A stretch of DNA of 38,379 nt from NCBI GenBank assembly GCA_017484165.1, contig JAFUTP010000012.1, forward strand, positions 1-38,379, in the 5' to 3' direction. Made by a program: the position numbers and the translations under genes. Under the pieces are notes generated by a model. The model made no database searches. It saw only the letters and a program-made list of their open reading frames with translations, and was not told where the DNA came from. Positions 1 through 6,800 of the stretch are shown here, one piece after another (the stretch's first letter is position 1; the number at the start of each line of letters is the position of its first letter). This DNA is from Cardiobacteriaceae bacterium (lineage in GTDB: Bacteria; Pseudomonadota; Gammaproteobacteria; Cardiobacteriales; Cardiobacteriaceae).

Positions 1-255
1 AACGGGAAATTTTTTCCACTCTTGTTCTAATTTTTCGATTTCTAAACCTTCGAAAAGTTCTTTTTTGCCTTGAAAATATGCCTCCAAAGTTGTAACAAGA
101 AGCGATTTTCCAAAGCGGCGCGGACGGGAGAGAAAAAATGCGGTATCGCTATGCGTCATTTTGTAAATCAGGGCGGTTTTATCAACATAGACGGCATTTT
201 CTTCCCGCAAAGTCGGAAAATGAGAAACGGCGGTGAGAATTTTGCGTGGGGTCAT
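1..255 (-). CDS. AAA-ATPase-like protein (Pfam AAA-ATPase_like type), N-terminus only
   Basis: The minus strand reads from an ATG at 255 to the window edge with no stop, giving the first 85 residues. The segment YVDKT followed by FFLSRPRRFGKSLL and later KKELFEGLEI is the signature of the predicted AAA-ATPase family that usually carries a C-terminal PD-(D/E)XK nuclease-like domain. FGKS is the P-loop end. The family is widespread in host-associated bacteria and often multicopy; its function is not established. The C-terminal part lies outside the window. No good Shine-Dalgarno precedes the ATG, and a run of 15 A (minus strand, 362-376) lies about 110 bp upstream. Confidence 0.8.
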   Translation of the reverse strand, partial: MTPRKILTAVSHFPTLREENAVYVDKTALIYKMTHSDTAFFLSRPRRFGKSLLVTTLEAYFQGKKELFEGLEIEKLEQEWKKFPV

Positions 256-405
256 AAGCAATTATTAAATTGAGCTATTGATAATGCAATTGTAGAGCAA
301 AAAGTATGAAAGTGCTGTCGCTTTTTGTTGCTTTTTTTAATTTTTCTCGTAGATGATTTCCTTTTTTTTTTTTTTTGGAACTTTGTTAGCAAAAATGTAT
401 AAAAA

Positions 406-434
406 ACCGCCGATTGCCTGAAAACATCAGCGGT
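406..434 (-). terminator. Rho-independent terminator downstream of the CRISPR remnant
   Basis: On the minus strand an ACCGCTGAT / ATCGGCGGT stem (one mismatch) is followed directly by TTTTTT. It would end transcripts coming leftward from the cas2 gene and the solitary repeat. Confidence 0.55.
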
Positions 435-449
435 GTCTGGAATTTTACA

Positions 450-486
450 GTCTTAATCCCCGTGTGTTGGGGCCATATTTCTAATC
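450..486 (-). CRISPR. Solitary CRISPR-like repeat (37 nt), array remnant
   Basis: Read on the minus strand the unit begins GATTAGAAAT, has a CCCC/GGGG inner palindrome and ends GGGATTAAGAC. An ATTAAGAC or ATTGAAAC end is typical of repeats whose last eight nucleotides become the crRNA 5' handle. It lies just past the cas2 stop in the direction of cas transcription, where the leader and first repeat would be expected. I found no second copy, so there is no array as such. The stretch 256-634 holds nothing else except the terminator at 406-434 and a 15-nt T run. Confidence 0.5.
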
Positions 487-634
487 GCGGCTGTCAGTTT
501 TTTCTTGTAAAATCAACGAGTTAGAAGATTGGTTTCCAATAATCATTCTCATCTATGATTTAACTCCGAATACTAACAAAATGTGATTAAAAACGCTGCG
601 CATTATAACAGTATTTTTGGGTTTGTCAAATTGT

Positions 635-976
635 TTATTCGGAATTTTTCTTGTTATTTTCATTGTTTACTTCTTCTTCTGTTTTATCTTTCTCAACTTG
701 ATGCTGAATAATTCCGTGTTGGAAGACAATTCCTTCTGGAAGAATTGGTTTTCCCCAGTTATGGATTTCGGTATTTTCGGGTAGCTCATAAATACGGACA
801 TCGTCTTCTTTATTGACAATTTCCCAGAGTTTTTCCTTGCATTCTTCGTAAAACTTTCTATCGCCTTGCAGTAAAAATACGCTATTTTGCAGATGCAAAG
901 CATATTGACATAAATGTTGATAAGCTTTGCGCAAACGGGATTTATCTCGAATGTCGTAGGCAATAATCCATTTCAT
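635..976 (-). CDS. cas2: CRISPR-associated endoribonuclease/integrase subunit Cas2
   Basis: A 113-residue protein opening MKWIIAYDIRDKSRLRK, the Cas2 ferredoxin-like first strand with the conserved Asp (YDI), followed by LQNSVFLLQGD, the usual second-strand region. Cas2 dimers bridge Cas1 dimers during spacer integration. The last 25 residues are a charged, Lys/Glu/Asn-rich tail beyond the normal fold. The nearby cas1 is frameshifted, so the adaptation complex may not form. A copy of the 120-bp dispersed repeat begins 3 bp upstream of the ATG, so the region that should hold the ribosome-binding site is repeat sequence with no Shine-Dalgarno. Confidence 0.85.
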   Translation of the reverse strand: MKWIIAYDIRDKSRLRKAYQHLCQYALHLQNSVFLLQGDRKFYEECKEKLWEIVNKEDDVRIYELPENTEIHNWGKPILPEGIVFQHGIIQHQVEKDKTEEEVNNENNKKNSE

Positions 977-978
977 TA

Positions 979-1070
979 GGGCGCGTCTAAAAATTCGTCA
1001 TTTTGAGCTGTGGGCGAAAAATCTCTCGGCAGTTCCTTCGCTGCGTTCAGGATGACGAGGGTAAAAATAA
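979..1070 (+). repeat. Dispersed hairpin element, copy 1 (right end diverged)
   Basis: It starts GGGCGCGTCTAAAAATTCGTC and carries the TTTTGAG / TTCAGGATGACG arms shared by all copies. The right terminal repeat is not recognisable past about 1070. A TA dinucleotide (977-978) precedes it. It separates cas1 from cas2. Confidence 0.85.
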
Positions 1071-1103
1071 TTTGTTAAACCGTGTAGTTTGACTACATTA
1101 TTA

Positions 1104-2062
1104 TCACTTCCAATCTAAAAACTCTACTTTGAAATCATTTTCATCAGCTTTGAAAAAGGTTTGCAATCTTTTAAGCAGGAGTTGTCCGTCTTCTCGTAGC
1201 GGTCGCTCGATTTCGTCGAAAAAGTTTTGTATTTCTTGATAAAACGCAATCCGTCCCGCTTTGCATAAAAAACAAGCATCATTTTTCTTGCTGAAATGCT
1301 CAACTCGGATAATTTTTTCACGGAATAATTTGTAAGCAAAACGGTCATATTGCGGTCTAAGTCCTTCGATTAAATCCGATGCTAGACTTTCTCTACCGTG
1401 TGAAAGACTGTGCAAAAAACCAATCGCAGGATCAAGACCTAAAAGATGAATATATCGCACCGCCTCAAAATGCAAAAGCGTATACCCCAAAGACAAAATT
1501 ACATTAAACGGATCTTTGGGCGGACGGCGGTTGCGTCCCGTAAAGTTTAAGGATGGCGGCAAAATTTTTTGCCAAAGCTCAAAATATTGCTTGGCAAGTG
1601 CGCCTTCCAATCCGCGTAGAGTTTCTAAATTGTCGGCATTGAGAATTTCGCTAAAAATTTCAGGTGTGGAAGAAGAGGGCGCAAGTTCTGAATTTTCCGC
1701 AATAAATTCCAACTGTAAACGGGCTTTTTTCGCTATCCAAAACTTTGCTTGACGGTTACAAAAATCCGCATCAACACTAGCCTGATATTGCACAATCCGC
1801 CGCTTAGCATCGAGTTTTTGGTTGGGTAAAAGCATTGTCGGTTTTTTATGTAGTCCTGATAAAACTAATAGCCAAAACCTAAATCACCGAGCTTACCGAG
1901 CAGACTAGCGGACAAATAAATTGAACCGTGAATGCAAATTCTCTCCAACAATTTAATTGGCACACTTGCGATTTTTGCGCCAGTTTCTTTTTCGCTGAAA
2001 ATTAGAGTGTCGGAGTCAAAGGAAAGTTCGCTGTTACGGCGATCGATGAATAAGGTGGTCAT
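1104..2062 (-). pseudogene. cas1: Cas1 integrase, split by a frameshift near 1865-1880
   Basis: The N-terminal part (1865-2062) opens MTTLFIDRRNSELSFD and runs to GKLGDLGFGY then stop. The rest continues in another frame as LVLSGLHKKPTMLLPNQK and on to 1104. Adding one base after GGC would restore LGDLGFG-x-LVLSG, the normal Cas1 beta-to-alpha junction, so a single-base deletion is the simplest explanation. The C-terminal lobe keeps the metal-binding pattern: Glu in RGLEGALAKQYF, His in LHSLSHGRESLASD and the following acidic residues. Total length would be about 320 residues, normal for Cas1. An ATG at 1835 could in theory start the C-terminal piece alone. A sequencing error cannot be excluded. 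Confidence 0.85.
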
Positions 2063-2066
2063 TAAA

Positions 2067-2339
2067 TTAACTCACAATAAACGGGTGATACTGCAAAGGC
2101 TTTGCCGAACCATATAAGATGAATTTTTTCGGACGCAAAAAAGATAAACATCGGTCATCGTCTGTTAATATTTTTTGCACTTGTGCTACCAGCTTTTGAT
2201 GTTCTGCTTCATTTAACCAACATTCATAAAGCGAATCCTGACTGCCGATAGCATAAGCTTTGAGAATTTTGCGTAATTGTTCTTGCTGATTTTCATTGCA
2301 AATGTCGTAGGCAAAAATGTATTCCTGTCGTTTAGTCAT
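2067..2339 (-). CDS. cas2: Second, divergent Cas2 protein
   Basis: A 90-residue protein with YIFAYDICNENQQEQLRKIL at the N-terminus and QDSLYECWL at the second strand, the Cas2 layout with conserved Asp and a length close to the family norm. It ends 4 bp before the cas1 start, so the two are probably co-transcribed. It differs clearly in sequence from the Cas2 at 635-976, giving the order cas2-cas1-cas2. Its start lies 14 bp from the start of the divergent csx16, which leaves no room for separate promoters between them. Confidence 0.8.
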   Translation of the reverse strand: MTKRQEYIFAYDICNENQQEQLRKILKAYAIGSQDSLYECWLNEAEHQKLVAQVQKILTDDDRCLSFLRPKKFILYGSAKPLQYHPFIVS

Positions 2340-2353
2340 TATTGAGATATCTT

Positions 2354-2662
2354 ATGATTTATTTTATATGTCGCCATCAAGGCACTATTGACTGGGTTAA
2401 AAGTCGAAAAAATATCAAAATAGATGTATTTTTAGATCATTTAGATTTCAGAGAAACCGAAATTTGTGCAGAAGATACGGTGATTGGCATTTTACCGATA
2501 GATATCGCCGCCCAAATCTGTGAAAAAGGGGCGAAATTTTATGCCCTGAAAATACATCAGGAATTATCCGAAAGAGGGCAGAATTTTTCTGCCGACAACT
2601 TGGAAAAAATGAATGTATCCCTGCGCCGTTTTCAAATTATCGATTTGGAAGAGGAGTTATGA
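2354..2662 (+). CDS. csx16: CRISPR-associated protein Csx16 (VVA1548 family), putative ring nuclease
   Basis: A 102-residue protein starting MIYFICRHQGTIDWVKSR, with DHLDFRETEICAEDTVIG, then LPIDIAAQICEKGAKFYAL and a SERGQNFSADNLEKM segment. This order of motifs matches the Csx16 (VVA1548) family, known almost only beside type III CRISPR systems. It has been proposed to degrade cyclic oligoadenylate, the second messenger made by Cas10. I chose the ATG at 2354; an in-frame TTG at 2342 is the only alternative. No cas10, csm/cmr or CARF effector gene is present, so this is an orphan part of a type III locus. Confidence 0.8.
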   Translation: MIYFICRHQGTIDWVKSRKNIKIDVFLDHLDFRETEICAEDTVIGILPIDIAAQICEKGAKFYALKIHQELSERGQNFSADNLEKMNVSLRRFQIIDLEEEL

Positions 2663-2709
2663 AAAAATTGCAAGATAAAGCCATTACTGCATCGATATAT
2701 TATATATAA
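2659..2709 (+). pseudogene. Truncated start of a gene coupled to csx16
   Basis: An ATG overlaps the csx16 stop codon (ATGA) and is preceded by GAGGAG at good spacing. It encodes only 16 residues, starting MKKLQDKAITAS, then stops in AT-rich sequence. Strong Shine-Dalgarno and overlapping stop/start are typical of a genuine downstream operon gene. The simplest reading is that the rest of this gene, and perhaps the type III effector genes behind it, was deleted. Confidence 0.4.
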
Positions 2710-2754
2710 AAATAGCTAAAATAAATAAAATTTCTATATTTACAGGGAAAATAC

Positions 2755-3029
2755 ATGCATACCATAACCTCATCACAGGCGCAGAATAATTTTGGTGCAA
2801 TGATTGATAAGGCTCAAAGAGAAATAATCTCATTAACTAAGCACGGGCAAGTTGTAGCAATGATGATGTCGCCAGAAGTATTACAGGATTATATTGACGG
2901 TGTATTGGCAGAACAAGTCAAACAAAAGGAATGCTAACGGTTGAAGAAAGTAACGCTGTATTAGATAAATATAGAGAAAAACTATGTCAAGCTGAAACAT
3001 TTTTATCACAGTCAGTCGTAAAAATGTAG
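2755..3029 (+). pseudogene. Phd/YefM-family antitoxin with C-terminal frameshift
   Basis: The ATG at 2755 follows a GGGAAA box. The protein opens MHTITSSQAQNNFGAMIDKA, then ISLTKHGQVVAMMMSPEVL, the Phd/YefM DNA-binding fold. The frame stops after 60 residues at KQKEC. One more A in the AAAA run just before GGAATG would let it run on as GMLTVEESNAVLDKYREKL to 3029, and C-termini of this kind are normal for the family. The C-terminus is the toxin-neutralising part. No cognate toxin gene follows, so it is an orphan. The 60-residue form could still bind DNA. Confidence 0.65.
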
Positions 3030-3046
3030 TGTTTTGAAATAGTTGA

Positions 3047-3337
3047 TTATGGTTGCAAGCTTGTATCAACATTAACCACAATATTTAAGTTATGCATTAA
3101 CTTGTGCATTGTTCTCCAAGAAGGTTGTTCGTCGCCATTGATAATATGAGTTAAGTTGTTTTGATCGATTTGCGTTTTTTTTGCTATTGCTGCAAGTCCG
3201 TGAGTTTTTATGACATTACCAAGTGCTGCGATAAAAATATCAGGGTTTTCATCGTTAAATGCATCTGCCAAAAATTCGTTAATTTCTTGTTGGTTATTCA
3301 ATAATTCTGCTGGGTTTAATGGGCTGAAGTGTGTCAT
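3047..3337 (-). CDS. Addiction module antidote protein (HigA-like, Xre-type HTH)
   Basis: A 96-residue protein. The segment AELLNNQQEINEFLADAF then DIFIAALGNVIKTHGLAAIAKKTQIDQNNLTHIINGDEQPSW matches the probable addiction-module antidote family: an N-terminal arm followed by a Cro/C1-like helix-turn-helix at about residues 40-85. It overlaps the upstream toxin gene by 4 bp (ATGA), the toxin-first order usual for HigBA-like modules. It would neutralise the neighbouring RelE/ParE-fold toxin and repress the operon. Confidence 0.8.
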   Translation of the reverse strand: MTHFSPLNPAELLNNQQEINEFLADAFNDENPDIFIAALGNVIKTHGLAAIAKKTQIDQNNLTHIINGDEQPSWRTMHKLMHNLNIVVNVDTSLQP

Positions 3338-3631
3338 TTTGCTTGCTCCTTATATTCTTGCCAAATTTGTTTGGCGTGCAGTATGTCTTTGTGTTGAGTT
3401 GATTTATCACCGCCATTGGTAAGCACAATAATTTTGCCGTTATCGATACCAAAATACAAACGGTAACCAGCACCGTAATGTATGCGCATTTCGTATATTT
3501 CATTACCTAGCGATTTGTAATCTCCTAAATTACCTAACTCTGCTAATTGCAAACGCTTGACAGTAAAAATAACAGCATTTCTTTTTAATCCAACGCATAA
3601 ATTCATCGGATTTGAGTAGTTGATATTTCAT
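3334..3631 (-). pseudogene. RelE/HigB-family toxin, apparently frameshifted near its N-terminus
   Basis: The main frame (from an ATG at 3606) carries LQLAELGNLGDYKSLG, then EMRIHYGAGYRLYFG and LTNGGDKSTQHKDILHAKQ, the family core with the active-site Arg/Tyr stretch and the conserved GGDKSTQ motif. Family members normally begin about 15 residues earlier with a strand plus an EF..W segment. Exactly that appears in another frame from an ATG at 3631: MKYQLLKSDEFMRWIK. So a shift at the AAAAA run near 3590-3600 is likely. If the ATG at 3606 is used, the protein lacks the first strand. Element copy 2 begins 23 bp upstream of the ATG at 3631. Confidence 0.65.
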
Positions 3632-3654
3632 AAAAAAATAGCTAATTTATTCTA

Positions 3655-3774
3655 GGGCGTGTATAACAATTCGTCATTTTGAGCCGTAGGTGAAAAATCT
3701 CTATCGGCAGTTCCTTCGCGCTGTTTAGGATGACGAGAGTAAAAAATATAACTAACCCTAAATTTAGATGCGCC
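3655..3774 (+). repeat. Dispersed hairpin element, copy 2
   Basis: A full-length copy, from GGGCGTGT to the right end AAATTTAGATGCGCC, with the internal CGTCATTTTGAG / TAGGATGACG hairpin arms. A TA precedes the left end (CTAGGGCG). Confidence 0.9.
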
Positions 3775-3800
3775 TCAAGATTATAAATATGCTAATAAAA

Positions 3801-3824
3801 AAACGCCCCCGAATGGAGGCGTTT
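3801..3824 (-). terminator. Rho-independent terminator of the adhesin operon
   Basis: A 10-bp stem (AAACGCCTCC / GGGGGCGTTT, one mismatch, loop ATTC), followed on the minus strand by a T run. It lies 40 bp past the adhesin stop codon. Confidence 0.8.
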
Positions 3825-3863
3825 TTCTTTTTAGTTGTAACGGTTACATAGCCGTTAAGTTTC

Positions 3864-6800
3864 TTACCATTGATATCCAGCACCGAGTGAGCCGCCGAAG
3901 TTCTTACGAGAACTGCCGCTCGCGGTTGCTTTCAATACCCAATGACCGTTGTCAGAGATGGTTGATAAGCCGAAGGCATAGCCTTGCTCGCCTTTGTAAT
4001 GTCCGCCTGCAACGGCAAACATACTCTTACCAGGCAAATATGCTTGTGGCAAGCCAGCGGTTGCGATTGCTTGTGCTACACCGCCACGGGCATCTTGATC
4101 AACATCGTCGATACGGTTATAAACAGGTGATAAATCAGGTTGTTTTGCATTGATAACCGTAGTTTGTTGTTTCATTGGGTTACCGTTTGCATCCAAACGC
4201 ACATCTGGATCGCTTGCGTTGTTAGTTGCGCCACCAGCATTGGTTACATACAACGGATTACCAGCTGCGTCAGTGTTATCTTGATATGTGAGATAGACAT
4301 TTTCACCCGCTTGGATACCTTCGGCATAACCTGGAACGGTATCGAAGGTTACGCTATTGCCATCAACGCGTGCGGTTGTGCCTTGACCATCAATAAAGTT
4401 CAAAGCTCCTGCTTTATTGCCCAATTTCACTAAATTAGCGTCAGTTGGAGCAGCACCGTTGCCTGTTACATATACGCCAGAATTCGACAATGCACTGAAT
4501 AATTGTGAACCGTTGATTGCATCAGTTGAAGTAGCAGAAATTTCACCAGCCGCAACACCTGATACACGGCGAACATCACTTGCATTACCAACAGACACCA
4601 TACCAACGGAAGTAGCACCTGCAAAACCGCCGTAAGTAATATCGCCAACGGTTGCATCATTAACTGTGCCAGTTGCACCAGCACCTTTTGCATCTTGACC
4701 TGATTTATCGCCCAAGAATACAGAATTTGCAGCCGTATTAGTGATATTGCTACCGAGTGCGAAAGTGCTGTCAGTTGCGATGTTGTTGTCATTGCCGATT
4801 GAATAGCTACCGTTACCAGTTATGGTTGTTGGGTCGCCGAATGCACCGCTACGATTTCCGCTTACGATATTGCCCGTGCCAATCGAAATTGATTGTTCTC
4901 CCGTTGCTTGTGCACCGTTACCGAGAGCAATTGAGCTTTCACCATTAGCCTGTGCCTTGTAACCGATAGCGGTTGAATAAGCACCAGTAGCACTTGCATC
5001 AACAGAATTATGATTTTGTGCGACAGGTTGTTGATTACCGTCATTGGTATGGAAGAACTTAATACCTTGTTCATTCATTTTGCTAACGGCTTCAACCACA
5101 TTGTTGGTTAAGTATTCACCTTGATCTTGAACATTGTAGGTTTTCAGGGTGTATGTGTTGCCGTCTGAACCTGTGGTAGAAACAACATTACCGATTGAGT
5201 TACCGTTGTTATCAGTGATTGGCTTACCATTTTCATCGGTGGCAGGAGAAGAACTTGCCGCACCTACGGTATCCAATAATTGGCTAACATTCACACCGTC
5301 TGTTGGGTTTTCACCAGGTTTCATATTGACAACTTTGGTATCACCCACGCTTAAATTACCGTCTTGGTTAGACACGGTAACAGATGGTTCATTTTTACTT
5401 TTATCGCCGTTAAAGGTGATGTTGCCTTGTTCGCCGTCAATGGTTACAGGTTTTTTGTTGGGGTTGTTAGCGTCAGGTTTGCCGCCCACATTTACCACAT
5501 CATTCAAGCCCACTTGAACATTGGTGCCATTAGGCGTTTCTTGTTTGGTAACGCTGGTATTTTCATCGCCCACAAAAGCCACGCCTGCACCTGGCGTTTT
5601 TTCCACACCGTCAATGGTGGTGGTACTGGGTTTGCCAGAACCGTCATCAGCGGTAATGGTAAATGGATTGCCGTTGCCTGAACCGCCATCAACCACATAT
5701 TGACCATCACTGTTAATGGTTACAGGTTTGCCTTTCGGATCAACAATGCTCACCACATAATTACCGTCTTTATCAACGGTTAATTGTTTGCCGTTGCTAT
5801 CCACAATTTTGGCGTTAAAGGTAAATTCTTTGCCGTTTTGGACGATATTCATACCGTCCCCAGCAATGAATTTCACTTCGTTGCCTGCGGTAACTAATTC
5901 ACGGCTTGCACCGCTGTTTGTGCCTTTGCCTTGAACAGCACCAGAAGTAACAAACCAACCTGCACCGTTGATAGCTTTTTGCACATCACCTGCGGTTACC
6001 AAAGAGTTAGTATTAGCAGGAGCATTAACCACACCGTTGGTAACGGTTAAAGGCGAAGTGTTGGCGTCAAATTTAATTACGCCGTTGTCATATTGAGCAT
6101 TAACGGTATCGCTATTACCAAATGTAACCGTATCGCCGTGTTGAACAAAGTCTGCGGCTTTTGGATTGCCTTTATCGTCTGTACCTACTTGCAAATTCCA
6201 ACCAGCATTCAGCACATCGCCCAAAGTTGCGGCTTCGTGTTTGGCTTTGTCGTCAAAGTTTTTCGGATCGTTGGCGGTATTCATTGCTGTATCGCCGTCT
6301 TTTTGCTCTTCCAAGTGTCCCTTTACATTGGTAATTGAACCTTGTGTATCGCCAAAGTCGATATTACCTGCGGTAATATTGGTAACTGGGCTACCAGTTT
6401 TATCACCACCAATTTTCAGGTTGCCTGCGTCCGTTAAATCGACTGTATCGCTCAAAGACACATCGTAAGTCGGATTACCGTTATTGTCTTTGGTTTCAGT
6501 CAATTTCAGGTTGCCGTCTTTACCACCTGTTTTTTGATCTTCCGCAGTTTGACCGCCATTCACAGTTACGCCTGTTACAGTGTTACCGTCCGCACCGCCA
6601 ACATTGTAGATTTTGCCGTCTGCACCTGTTAATTGAGTGGCATTGCCGTTATTGTCTGTACCAGTTACATGCAAACCAGTTACGGTGTAAGTGGTTGCAC
6701 CATTTGCGGTTACAGGATTAACTTGAATACCGTCCCCTGCTTGCACTACGGTGCGAGAGCGTTTAATTGCGTCTTCAATGTTATCAGCACCAGTATCGGC

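Noticed and set aside
70-273. Plus-strand open frame at the left edge
   Set aside because: It is the antisense of the clear AAA-ATPase-like coding sequence on the minus strand.
1084-1096. GTAGTTTGACTAC inverted repeat after cas1
   Set aside because: The 5-bp arms are too short, with no T run. It is probably chance or diverged element end.
5149-5517. Long plus-strand open frames opposite the adhesin gene (also at 7227-7595, 7744-8145 and others)
   Set aside because: They arise from the repetitive Gly/Asn/Thr codon pattern of the adhesin read on the other strand. They have no ribosome-binding sites and no recognisable domains.
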